The notes: a model not told the origin generated them from the letters alone. A DNA stretch of 23,872 bases from VGBK01 sp964354255 (GCA_964354255.1 CAYGYX010000030.1:1-23872); one strand, 5' to 3'; shown: positions 15,710 through 22,399, counted from the first letter of the stretch. Translations and numbers: made by a program.

Positions 15710-15715
15710 AGCCTA
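15710..15715 (-). promoter_or_regulatory. TAGGCT -10 box of the sugar kinase gene
   Basis: On the minus strand TAGGCT ends 8 nt before GTG 15701, in the 28-bp gap after the rhodanese stop. It is identical to the box of the second HIT gene, and the start lacks a Shine-Dalgarno sequence. Confidence 0.5.
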
Positions 15716-15729
15716 CGCCGCGCCACCGG

Positions 15730-16155
15730 TCACGGCGTGAGGACGGGCAGACCCGCCTCGGCCCAGGCGACGATGCCGCCTTCGATCTCGTGGACCTCGG
15801 CGAACCCCTGGTCCCGCATCATCTCCCGCGCCTGGGCGGACCGGTTGCCGGTCCGGCAGTACAGGAGATAGGGAACCTCACGGTCGAGGGCGCCGAGCTC
15901 ACCGGCGAAGCCGGCGGCGCTGTAGTCCAGGTTCACCGCCCCGGCCAGGTGCCCGGCGGCGAACTCGTCGGGGGTGCGCACGTCGAGCACCACCAGGCCC
16001 GTCGGCACGCCCTCCAGAAGGTCGGCCGCCTCGGCCGGGGAAATGGTCTCAATGGTGGCGGTGGCGGTGGCGGTGCTCGAGCCGCCGCAACCGGCCAGCG
16101 TCAACACAACCGCCGCGATCGCCCATCCGGCCGCCCAGAGCCCCGTCCGCCGCAC
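15730..16155 (-). CDS. Membrane-anchored rhodanese-domain lipoprotein
   Basis: A 141-residue protein. GTG 16155 has GAGGAGG 5 nt before it; the frame upstream of it to 16344 is not protein-like. It starts with VRR, a hydrophobic helix and a perfect lipobox LAGC (Cys23), then a short Ser/Thr/Ala linker. A single rhodanese domain follows: ISPAEAADLLEG, LVVLDVRTPDEFAAGHLAGAVNLDY, then the active-site loop YCRTGNRS with Cys100. Rhodanese domains carry sulfur as a persulfide or bind phosphate-like groups. Lipidation places this one on the outer face of the membrane, where a sulfur carrier or redox role is plausible but unproven. The loop CRTGNR has the six-residue length of sulfurtransferase-type domains. 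Confidence 0.92.
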   Translation of the reverse strand: MRRTGLWAAGWAIAAVVLTLAGCGGSSTATATATIETISPAEAADLLEGVPTGLVVLDVRTPDEFAAGHLAGAVNLDYSAAGFAGELGALDREVPYLLYCRTGNRSAQAREMMRDQGFAEVHEIEGGIVAWAEAGLPVLTP

Positions 16156-16240
16156 GCCGTCCTCCTCTGTCTGGCAGACGGCACTATGCCCAGCTGCCGT
16201 CCCGCCAGCAAGCCCGGCCCCTGCCCCGGGGGTGACGGCG

Positions 16241-16246
16241 TAGCCT
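16241..16246 (+). promoter_or_regulatory. TAGCCT -10 box of the 48-residue protein gene
   Basis: TAGCCT ends 6 nt before ATG 16253. There is no Shine-Dalgarno sequence (the bases between are GGGCCC), so the transcript is probably leaderless. No -35 is evident. Confidence 0.5.
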
Positions 16247-16252
16247 GGGCCC

Positions 16253-16399
16253 ATGCCATCCAAATGCGCCGATTGCCCGATGCGAAAGCGGGCCGAAGCC
16301 CAGCCCGACCGCCTCATGTCCCGGATTTGGCGCTGGCACACCAAGTGGTGCCCGGGCTGGAAGGCCTACCAGCGGGAACTGGGGCAGCAAGGGAGCTGA
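16253..16399 (+). CDS. Small Cys-containing basic protein, 48 residues
   Basis: A 49-codon frame starts at ATG 16253. Its product opens MPSKCADCPMRKRAEAQPD and ends with RLMSRIWRWHTKWCPGWKAY followed by QRELGQQGS. It has a CxxC pair near the N terminus, a third Cys in WCPGWK, and a dense run of Trp, His and basic residues, which suggests a small metal-binding or nucleic-acid-binding fold. I believe near-identical short proteins occur in other actinobacteria, but I cannot confirm that here and I know no function. A -10-like box at exactly leaderless distance upstream and a strong palindrome right after the stop support a real single-gene transcript. It is too short for routine gene calling with a length cut-off. 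Confidence 0.8.
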   Translation: MPSKCADCPMRKRAEAQPDRLMSRIWRWHTKWCPGWKAYQRELGQQGS

Positions 16400-16406
16400 G
16401 CCAGAG

Positions 16407-16438
16407 CAACGGGGCGCCGGCCGGCCGGCGCCCCGTTG
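16407..16438. terminator. 32-bp perfect palindrome, probable bidirectional terminator
   Basis: CAACGGGGCGCCGGCC is followed directly by its exact reverse complement. A hairpin of 12-14 bp with a small GC loop would form on either strand. It lies 7 bp after the stop of the 48-residue gene and 20 bp before the stop of the opposing lipoprotein gene, so it can serve both. No T tract is present. Confidence 0.78.
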
Positions 16439-16458
16439 GTTGCCAATCCGCCTGGCTC

Positions 16459-17187
16459 TCAGGAGCCGAGGTCGATGTCGCCCATGTTGGCCAGCTCCTC
16501 CGGAGTCAGGCAGCCCATCAAGACCGTCAGCAGCTGCGTCGCCGCCTCCGGGTCCATCTCGCCCTCAGCGTCGGCGCCGGTCAGGGCCGACCCCAGCAGG
16601 TCCTGCAAGACGTTGCCCTGGGTGAACGCCTCGGCCACGCACTCGGCGCTGCCGGCGCTGAGGCCGCTCTCCGTCAACGAGTCGACGATGAAGGCCTGCA
16701 CGTCGACGCAGGGCGACTGCCCTTCGGCCCCGTTGAGGATCACCCCGATGAGCGCGGACTGCTCCTCCGGGGTCATCAGCTCGAGGGCCGAACCCAGGTC
16801 GCCCTCTCCGCCCGCGGCCGCCTCCAGTTCTTGCAGACGGGCCACGCCGAAGGTGGCCACGATCTGGCCGCCCAGGCACTGGGCCGACACCTCGTCGATG
16901 GGAAGCCCCGTGTCGCCCTCGGCCAGCAGGTCGGCGGCGATCTGGTCGGCCAGGGCCTGCTCTCCGCCGCCCAGGGTGGTGGTGACGGCCTGGGTGGTGG
17001 TGGTGGTAGAGGAGGAGGAGGAGGAGGTGCTGGTAGTCACCTCACCGTCGGTGTCGGTCGTCTCGGCGCCGGTGGTGGCCGGGGCGGCGGTGGTCACGCT
17101 GCCCTGCTCGAAGACGGAGTCGTCGTCGCCGCAGGCCACGGCCACGAGCACCAGCAAGGCGAGGATGGGGGTCAGGCGTCGCCACAT
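16459..17187 (-). CDS. Secreted Thr/Ser-linker lipoprotein of unknown function
   Basis: A 242-residue lipoprotein. ATG 17187 has AAAGGAAA upstream. MWRRLTP, a Leu/Val-rich helix and VAVAC give Cys19 as the likely lipid anchor, followed by GDDD. Residues of about 31-72 are a Thr/Ser linker with a run of Ser then Thr. The rest is helical with five Cys residues (near AQCLGG, SPCVDV, AECVAE, MGCLTP) and short motifs such as LMTPEEQSALIGVIL and LTPEELANM that look like two related helical units. No enzyme motif is visible. I do not recognise a named family; similar Cys-spaced helical lipoproteins with Thr-rich linkers are, as far as I recall, common in Acidimicrobiia. The gene faces the 48-residue gene across a strong palindrome. 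Confidence 0.85.
   Translation of the reverse strand: MWRRLTPILALLVLVAVACGDDDSVFEQGSVTTAAPATTGAETTDTDGEVTTSTSSSSSSTTTTTQAVTTTLGGGEQALADQIAADLLAEGDTGLPIDEVSAQCLGGQIVATFGVARLQELEAAAGGEGDLGSALELMTPEEQSALIGVILNGAEGQSPCVDVQAFIVDSLTESGLSAGSAECVAEAFTQGNVLQDLLGSALTGADAEGEMDPEAATQLLTVLMGCLTPEELANMGDIDLGS
16993..17028 (-). repeat. Trinucleotide repeats coding the Ser/Thr linker
   Basis: Five GGT units (16993-17007) and, after AGA, five GGA units (17011-17025) followed by GGT encode a Thr run and a Ser run on the minus strand. They are uniform in codon use, unlike the rest of the gene, so copy number may vary between strains by slippage in steps of three without breaking the frame. Confidence 0.8.
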
Positions 17188-17320
17188 GGCTCTTGTTTCC
17201 TTTCGGGCGGAATACCTCGGAATGACGGAGGGATAGTACCGAGCGACCGCGGTTGCACCGGTGGGTCTGCGCCGGCTGGTCTGCGCCGCGTCCTCGGACG
17301 GCCGAGTCGGGATCCTCCGC

Positions 17321-17326
17321 TACCCT
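17321..17326 (+). promoter_or_regulatory. Possible -10 box for the Dabb gene
   Basis: TACCCT, the same hexamer as in the tRNA promoter, lies 27 nt before ATG 17354 and would give a leader of about 20 nt that includes the ribosome-binding site. No convincing -35 is seen. Confidence 0.35.
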
Positions 17327-17353
17327 GGCGAGGCCGTCACTGAAGAGGTAGGG

Positions 17354-17656
17354 ATGCTGCGCCACGTCGTCCTGTTCCAATGGAAGCCCGGAACCCCGGC
17401 CGAGAAGGTACGGGAGATCGAGGATGCGCTGCGCGCCCTGCCTGCCAAGATCCCCCAGGTGGCCGCCTTCGAATGGGGCACCGACGTGAGCGTGCAGGGC
17501 TTCTCCCGCGGGTTCACCCACTGCTTCCTGATCTCGTTCGCCTCCGAGGCCGACCGCGACACCTACCAGGTGCATCCCGACCACCAGGCGTTCATCGCCC
17601 TCTCGCGGCCGATTGTGGAACAGCTGCTGACCTTCGACTACTTCGCGACGACCTGA
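17354..17656 (+). CDS. Dabb family (stress-responsive A/B barrel) protein
   Basis: A 100-residue protein of the dimeric alpha/beta-barrel fold. It opens MLRHVVLFQWKPGTPAEKVREIEDALRALP, then IPQVAAFEWGTDVS, FTHCFLISFASEADRDTYQVHPDHQAF and a final IVEQLLTFDYF, the usual order of Dabb domains. Length is typical. ATG 17354 has GAGG just upstream; the frame extends 31 codons further but without protein-like content. The family's roles vary and most members are uncharacterised. It is followed after 13 bp by the C_GCAxxG_C_C gene and is probably co-transcribed. Confidence 0.93.
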   Translation: MLRHVVLFQWKPGTPAEKVREIEDALRALPAKIPQVAAFEWGTDVSVQGFSRGFTHCFLISFASEADRDTYQVHPDHQAFIALSRPIVEQLLTFDYFATT

Positions 17657-17669
17657 GCGAGGCGAGGCG

Positions 17670-18197
17670 ATGACTGATGCCCTGCGCCGAGCCCGGGATC
17701 TCTTCCTCGACGACGCCAACACCTACGGCTGCGCCGAGACCACCCTCGTAGTCCTGCAGGAGGTGCTCTCGCTACCCGATCCCGACGACTCCTCGGCGGC
17801 CATGCCCCTCAACGGCGGCATCGGCTACTCGGGGGCAACCTGCGGGGCCATCACCGGGGCCGCCCTTGCCGCCGGGCGCCTGGCCGGGCGCTGCCTGCCC
17901 GACCACGCCGAGGCCAAGGCGGAGGCGCGCCGCCTGGTACAGGAACTCATGGCCGACTTCGCCCGGGAGTTCGGCTCGCTGGACTGCCGGGCCCTCATAC
18001 CCTACGACCTCATGGCCCCCGGCCAGCACCAGGCCTTCATCGACAGCGGAATCTGGCGCGATGTCTGCATGCGCCAGATCCTCTTCGCCGTCGAGGAGAT
18101 GGGCCGCCTGATCGGGGAAGCCGACTGGGCCCCTCCCAGGTCCGCGGCGGAGTCCCCTGGAGCCCCCGCGCCCGGCCGGGATGAGCCCGGCCGATGA
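17670..18197 (+). CDS. C_GCAxxG_C_C family putative redox protein
   Basis: A 175-residue protein with the hallmark Cys pattern of this family: Cys21 (YGCAETT), Cys58 in GYSGATCGAITGAALA, then Cys in LDCRAL and DVCMRQ near the C terminus. The GxxGxxCGAxxGA signature is the core. The family is thought to be redox-active or metal-binding through these Cys residues, but no reaction is known. The last 25 residues (PRSAAESPGAPAPGRD) are disordered-looking. ATG 17670 follows a GAGGCGAGGCG purine stretch. It is coupled to the Dabb gene upstream. The next 160 bp hold the promoter of the transketolase cluster. Confidence 0.9.
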   Translation: MTDALRRARDLFLDDANTYGCAETTLVVLQEVLSLPDPDDSSAAMPLNGGIGYSGATCGAITGAALAAGRLAGRCLPDHAEAKAEARRLVQELMADFAREFGSLDCRALIPYDLMAPGQHQAFIDSGIWRDVCMRQILFAVEEMGRLIGEADWAPPRSAAESPGAPAPGRDEPGR

Positions 18198-18267
18198 TCG
18201 CCACCAGCCTGCTCACGGGGACTGTCCCGGCGACGCGACGAGGCCCTCGGGCACCCGCCCCGCTCAG

Positions 18268-18296
18268 TTGACGGTCTTCCCATCGAGGCGTATCGT
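18268..18296 (+). promoter_or_regulatory. Sigma70-type promoter of the cupin-transketolase operon
   Basis: TTGACG (18268-18273), a spacer of exactly 17 bp, and TATCGT (18291-18296) form the best promoter in the window, with initiation expected near 18303 and a leader of about 57 nt before ATG 18360. No gene lies between 18198 and 18359. Confidence 0.7.
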
Positions 18297-18306
18297 GGCC
18301 AGCGCT

Positions 18307-18322
18307 CGATTATCGATGATTG
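18307..18322. promoter_or_regulatory. Operator-like imperfect palindrome after the promoter
   Basis: The 16-bp site CGATTATCGATGATTG has a perfect ATCGAT core (18312-18317) and matching AT pairs and an outer C-G pair around it. It is the most AT-rich stretch nearby and starts just after the expected transcription start, a position where a repressor would block elongation. The regulator is not in the window. Confidence 0.4.
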
Positions 18323-18359
18323 CCCGGCTCTCGCGCGGGCCGGGCTGGATAGGGGACGC

Positions 18360-18725
18360 ATGCTCAAGGCCGTGACACGCAGCGAGGCCCAGGTAGTCCA
18401 TCTCCCCGGGCGCGATTGGCTCCTGTACGTGGGGCCGGAGAGCACCGGCGCCCGCAACCTCACCGTCGGCTACTCGGTCTTCCCGCCGGGTTCGGCTCCT
18501 GAGGGCCACATCCACCCCACCCAGGAAGAGGTGGTCTTCTGTGTTGCCGGGCACGGCGCCCTGGTCTCCCCCGAGGGGTCCGTTCCCCTCGAGCCGGGGA
18601 CGGCCGTCTACGTCGCCGCGGGCGTCCACCACGCCACGGTGTCCCACGGCCCCGAGCCGCTCGAGCTGGTGACCTCGTTCTCGCCGCCCGTGGTGCCCGG
18701 CTCGTGGGACAGGAAGATCGACTAG
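18360..18725 (+). CDS. Single-domain cupin protein
   Basis: A 121-residue small cupin. Motif 1 runs from PPGSAPEGHIHPTQEEVVFCVAG, with His50, His52 and Glu56 or Glu57 as metal ligands, and motif 2 is EPGTAVYVAAGVHHATVS with His91. The barrel strands RNLTVGYSVF and GALVSPEGSVPL are in the expected order. ATG 18360 has AGGGG just upstream. Small cupins bind metals and often sugars, acting as isomerases, epimerases or sensors. It is the first gene of the operon with the split transketolase, 32 bp downstream, so a sugar-related role is likely but the reaction cannot be stated. Confidence 0.92.
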   Translation: MLKAVTRSEAQVVHLPGRDWLLYVGPESTGARNLTVGYSVFPPGSAPEGHIHPTQEEVVFCVAGHGALVSPEGSVPLEPGTAVYVAAGVHHATVSHGPEPLELVTSFSPPVVPGSWDRKID

Positions 18726-18757
18726 CAGCCGACGGCACACCGCCGAGGAGGCAGATA

Positions 18758-19648
18758 GTGAAGAGAGGCTCAGACGGAGCCGGCCCGACCGTGGTCGAAC
18801 TCGAGGACCTCGCCCGCCGGGCCCGGGCGCACATCGTCCGCACCATCGCCGGGGCGCACGGCGGCCATCTGGGGGGCCCGCTCTCGGCGATCGACATGCT
18901 GATCGCCCTCTATTTCCGGGTGCTGAATGTGCGTCCCAACGAGCCCGGCTGGCCGGACCGCGACCGCTTCGTCCTCTCCAAGGGCCACAGCTCCATCGCC
19001 CTCTACACCGCCCTGGCGATGCGCGGCTACTTCCCCGTGGACGAACTGAGGACCTTCGATGCCATCAACTCCCGCCTGCAGGGCCACCCCGACATGTCGG
19101 TGACCCCCGGCGTCGACATGTCGTCGGGCTCGCTGGGCCTCGGCTTCTCGGGAGCCATCGGCATCGCCCTCGGCACCCGGCTCGCCGGCAAGGCCTGCAC
19201 CACCTACGTCATGCTCGGCGACGGCGAATGCAACGAAGGCGTCGTCTGGGAAGGTGCGCACGCCGCCCAGCGCCATGTCCTGGACAACCTGGTGGCCATC
19301 GTCGACCACAACCGGCTGCAGCAGTTCGGCTGGCGGTCGGAGACCCCCGGCCAGCGCCAGCCCTCCTACACCGGGAGCCAGCTGGCCGACCGCTGGTCGG
19401 CCTTCGGGTGGCACGTGCTCGAGATGGACGGCCACGACATGGCCCAGATCCTCGCCACGGTCGCAGCGGCCCGTGACCACCAGGGAGGGCCGGTGGCCAT
19501 CATCGCCCACACCGTCAAGGGCCAAGGCGTTTCCTTCATGGAAAACAACTACCTGTGGCACGCCCGGGTACCCAACCAAGAGGAACTCGCCCTCGCGCTG
19601 GCCGAGCTGGGCGAGCCGGAGACGGCAGTGCAGGGAGGTGCATCATGA
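18758..19648 (+). CDS. Transketolase N-terminal subunit (TPP-binding)
   Basis: A 296-residue protein covering only the pyrophosphate-binding domain of transketolase. GTG 18758 has GAGGAGG 6 nt before it. Conserved parts: HIVRTIAGAHGGHLGGPLSAIDML, SKGHSS (His77), SGSLGLGFSGAIGIALG, the TPP motif GDGECNEG (154 onward) to IVDHNRLQ, and HTVKGQGVSFMENNYLWHAR. It ends with an ATGA overlap with the gene for the matching C-terminal subunit, so both halves would be made in equal amounts and form one enzyme. Transketolases move two-carbon units between ketoses and aldoses. Split forms are common in archaea and in bacterial catabolic clusters; here the setting points to an inducible, dedicated enzyme. 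Confidence 0.95.
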   Translation: MKRGSDGAGPTVVELEDLARRARAHIVRTIAGAHGGHLGGPLSAIDMLIALYFRVLNVRPNEPGWPDRDRFVLSKGHSSIALYTALAMRGYFPVDELRTFDAINSRLQGHPDMSVTPGVDMSSGSLGLGFSGAIGIALGTRLAGKACTTYVMLGDGECNEGVVWEGAHAAQRHVLDNLVAIVDHNRLQQFGWRSETPGQRQPSYTGSQLADRWSAFGWHVLEMDGHDMAQILATVAAARDHQGGPVAIIAHTVKGQGVSFMENNYLWHARVPNQEELALALAELGEPETAVQGGAS

Positions 19649-20595
19649 CCCTCGCTCCCGGCAAGGCCCTGCGCGTCGCCTTCGGAGAGACCGTGGCCGA
19701 GCTGGCCAACCAGGATCCCCGCATCGTCGTCCTCGACGCCGACCTGGGCAGCTCCACCCGGGCCGACATCTTCGAGAACGCCCACCCCGAGCGCTTCTTC
19801 CAGATGGGCATCGCCGAGCAGAACATGCTGGGAGCGGCGGCCGGCATGGCGACGGTGGGCTTCATCCCCTTCGTCTCCACCTTCGCCTGCTTCGCGGTGG
19901 CCCGCGCCCTCGACTCCATCCGGGTGCTCATCGCCCAGCCCAAGCTGCCGGTGAAGATCGCCGGCGGCTACGCCGGCCTGCTGGCCGGGATGACGGGGAA
20001 GACCCACCTGATCTTCGACGACCTGACCATCATGCGGGCCATGGCCAACATGGTGGTGGTGGCCCCGGCCGACGAGGTCGAGACCCGGCAAGCGATCAAA
20101 GCCATCGTCGAGCATCCCGGCCCGGCCTACATCCGCCTGAGCCGCGAGTCCTCGCCGATCCTCTTCGACAACACCTACCGCTTCGAGTTGGGGCGCTGCA
20201 CGGTGGTGCGCCGCGGCGGCGACGTCACCGTCTTCTCGACCGGCACGCACACCGTCCGGGCCTACCAGGCGGCGGAGATCCTGGCCGGCGAGGGCATCGA
20301 CGTGCACCTGGTCCACGTCCCCACCCTGAAGCCGCTCGACGAGGAGGGCATCGTCGAGGCGGCCCGGGCCACTGGCTTCGTGGTCACCACCGAGGAGCAC
20401 ACCATCATCGGCGGCCTCGGCGGGGCGGTGGCCGAACTGCTCTCCGACCGGTACCCGGTGCCGGTCAAGCGGCACGGCCTGGCCGACATCTTCGGCGAGT
20501 CGGGCCCCGACGAGGCATTGCTGGAGAAGTACGGGCTCTCGGCCGGCAAGACGGCCGAGGCGATTCGAGGGTTCTTGCGCACTCGGGTGGCATGA
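19645..20595 (+). CDS. Transketolase C-terminal subunit
   Basis: A 316-residue protein with the pyrimidine-binding and C-terminal domains of transketolase. ATG 19645 overlaps the previous stop by 4 bp, with GGGAGG upstream. Key parts: GETVAELANQDPRIVVLDADLGSST, the cofactor-activating Glu58 in FQMGIAEQNMLGAAAG, GGYAGLLAGMTGKTHLIFDDLTIMR, RLSRESSPI, the C-terminal domain opener VTVFSTGTHTVRAYQAAEIL and TTEEHTIIGGLGGAVAE. The partner is the N-terminal subunit just upstream. The frame extends to 19555 but overlaps the upstream gene there. A 76-bp gap separates it from the dehydrogenase gene, with a ribosome-binding site and no terminator, so the operon continues. Confidence 0.95.
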   Translation: MTLAPGKALRVAFGETVAELANQDPRIVVLDADLGSSTRADIFENAHPERFFQMGIAEQNMLGAAAGMATVGFIPFVSTFACFAVARALDSIRVLIAQPKLPVKIAGGYAGLLAGMTGKTHLIFDDLTIMRAMANMVVVAPADEVETRQAIKAIVEHPGPAYIRLSRESSPILFDNTYRFELGRCTVVRRGGDVTVFSTGTHTVRAYQAAEILAGEGIDVHLVHVPTLKPLDEEGIVEAARATGFVVTTEEHTIIGGLGGAVAELLSDRYPVPVKRHGLADIFGESGPDEALLEKYGLSAGKTAEAIRGFLRTRVA

Positions 20596-20671
20596 GGGGC
20601 GAGACCGGCTTCGGACCCGGCCACCCGGCGCACCGGCGAGGCGCGCACGGCAGCCTCGAGAAGGAGCGAGC

Positions 20672-21457
20672 ATGAGCAGCCTGGACAGGTTCCGCCTCGA
20701 CGGCAAGGTCGCCCTCATCCCCGGAGGCGGCGGGGGCATCGGCTCGGCCCTGGCCTGCGGCCTCGCCAGCGCCGGGGCCGACGTGGCGGTCGTGGAGCGG
20801 ACCCGGGAGCTGGGCGAGCCAGCCGCCGAGAAGGTGCGGGCCGCCGGTTGCCGGGCGCTGGTGGTGAGCGGCGACATGACCAGAGAGGAAGACGCCGACC
20901 GGGCGGTGGCCGAGACCCTGGCCGGGCTCGGGCGCCTCGACATCATCATCAACGCCATCGGGGGCGGGGCCGGCAAGGTCCTCTTCCCCGTCCACGAGTA
21001 CCCGCGCGACGCCTGGGACTGGATCTTCGAGCTGAACGTGCGGGCCAACCTCCTCCCCACCCAGGCGGCCGCCCGGGCGATGATCGCCGCGGGGAACGGT
21101 GGTCGGGTGCTCAACATCTCCTCGGTCCGGGCGCAGCTCGGCATCAACGCCGGCTACTCGGCCTACGTCGCCGCCAAGGGGGCGATCAGCTCGCTCACCC
21201 GCCAGATGGCCACCGAATGGGCGCCCTACGGCATCACGGTCAACGCCATCTCCCCCACCTTCGTCGACACCCCGCAGGTGGCCATGCTGCTCGACGACCC
21301 CAACTTCAAGAAGGGCGTGGTGGCGCGCATCCCCCTGGGCCGGGTGGGCACCCCGGACGACCTGCTGGGGGCGGTGCTGTTCTTCTGCTCCGATGCCTCC
21401 TCGTTCGTCACCGGGCAGATCCTGAACATCGATGGGGGGCTAACGGCCACTCAGTGA
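20672..21457 (+). CDS. Short-chain dehydrogenase/reductase
   Basis: A 261-residue classical SDR, expected to oxidise or reduce a sugar, polyol or keto acid with NAD(P). ATG 20672 follows GAAGGAG. The nucleotide-binding glycines read PGGGGGIG where TGxxxGIG is usual, so the Thr is replaced by Pro. Further motifs are NAIGGGAG in place of NNAG, NISS (Ser151), YSAYVAAK (Tyr165, Lys169) and INPTF-type VNAISPTFVDTP. It ends TGQILNIDGG as most gluconate 5-dehydrogenase or 3-oxoacyl reductase-type members do. Asp/Glu41-like VVERTR after the second strand hints at NAD over NADP. The place in the operon suggests it acts on the same substrate pathway as the transketolase. Confidence 0.93.
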   Translation: MSSLDRFRLDGKVALIPGGGGGIGSALACGLASAGADVAVVERTRELGEPAAEKVRAAGCRALVVSGDMTREEDADRAVAETLAGLGRLDIIINAIGGGAGKVLFPVHEYPRDAWDWIFELNVRANLLPTQAAARAMIAAGNGGRVLNISSVRAQLGINAGYSAYVAAKGAISSLTRQMATEWAPYGITVNAISPTFVDTPQVAMLLDDPNFKKGVVARIPLGRVGTPDDLLGAVLFFCSDASSFVTGQILNIDGGLTATQ

Positions 21458-21527
21458 GTACAGAACCGCCGGGACCGGAGGCGGCCGGCGAGGACCAGGC
21501 GACTGCCGCAGAAGGGAGCGGGCGACC

Positions 21528-22391
21528 GTGCAGCAGGTGACGGCCAACGTATTCACCGACACCACCCAGCGGGGGTGCAACCCCAGCTTCGTAGTGACCT
21601 CCGACGGGGTGGTGGTGATCGACACACCCCAGCTCCCCACCAGGGCGGTGGAGCTGCGTCGGACGGCGGAAGCCCACGGGCCCATCCGCTACGTGATCAA
21701 CACCGAGCACCACGTCGACCACATCTTCGGGAACTACTACTTCCGGGGAGCCGGCCCGGTGGTGGCCCACCTCGAGGTGGCCCGCAATTTCATGCTGCCC
21801 ACCCAGGACCCCAGCCCCTACTGGTACGCGAAGGAGGCCCTCCCCACCGACGACCCCGAGGGGGAGGCCATCTTCCCCGACGAGGAGACCTACTACCGCG
21901 ATCCCAACCGCCCGGCCATCACCTTCACCGAGAGCCTCACCCTGCGGGTGGGCGGGCACACCTTCGAGCTCATGCACACCGGGGGGCACACCGTCGGCCA
22001 GATCGCGGTGCACGTCCCCGAGGAGCGGGCGGTGTTCACCGGCGACACGGTCTTCTGCGAGTGCCAGAGCTGGCTCTACGTGTCGAATGTGGACGAGTGG
22101 ATCGCCGCCCTGGACCGGCTGGGCGGCCTCGACGTGGATCACGTGATCCCCGGCCACGGCCCGGTGACCACCCAGGCCTACTTCGCCGTGCAGAAGGCCT
22201 TCCTCATGGAGTGGGTGACCGCGGTGGCGCTCGGGGTGGCCAAGGGCTGGAGCAAGGACGAGTGCATCGCCCGCATCAGCTTCGCCGACCGCTTCCCGGT
22301 GGACGTCGGCCAGGGCTACATGATGGACCACATCCAGCGGGAGAACGTGACCGCGCTGTACGACAAGCTGATCGCCGGCGTGCGCCCGTAG
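21528..22391 (+). CDS. Metallo-beta-lactamase-fold hydrolase with Glu in place of the first metal-binding His
   Basis: A 287-residue MBL-fold protein. GTG 21528 has GGGAG upstream. The metal motif normally HxHxDH reads EHHVDH (Glu60, His62, Asp64, His65), followed by IFGNYYF. The other ligands are present: His154 in GGHTVGQ, Asp173 in FTGDTVF and His210 in PGHGPV. The C-terminal 70 residues form helices around FLMEWVTAVALGVAKGWSKDECIARI. Reactions in this fold include thioesterase, lactonase, phosphodiesterase and others; in this operon a lactonase or sugar-acid hydrolase would fit, but that is a guess. The Glu change keeps a ligand-capable side chain and so need not abolish activity. A hairpin just after the stop probably ends the operon. 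Confidence 0.93.
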   Translation: MQQVTANVFTDTTQRGCNPSFVVTSDGVVVIDTPQLPTRAVELRRTAEAHGPIRYVINTEHHVDHIFGNYYFRGAGPVVAHLEVARNFMLPTQDPSPYWYAKEALPTDDPEGEAIFPDEETYYRDPNRPAITFTESLTLRVGGHTFELMHTGGHTVGQIAVHVPEERAVFTGDTVFCECQSWLYVSNVDEWIAALDRLGGLDVDHVIPGHGPVTTQAYFAVQKAFLMEWVTAVALGVAKGWSKDECIARISFADRFPVDVGQGYMMDHIQRENVTALYDKLIAGVRP

Positions 22392-22399
22392 CCGGGCGG

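Noticed and set aside
17261..17353. 31-codon extension of the Dabb protein
   Set aside because: The family begins at MLRHVVLF, and a ribosome-binding site precedes that ATG.
18198..18267. Small stem GGGAC/GTCCC after the C_GCAxxG gene as a terminator
   Set aside because: The loop would be a single base, too small to form a hairpin as written.
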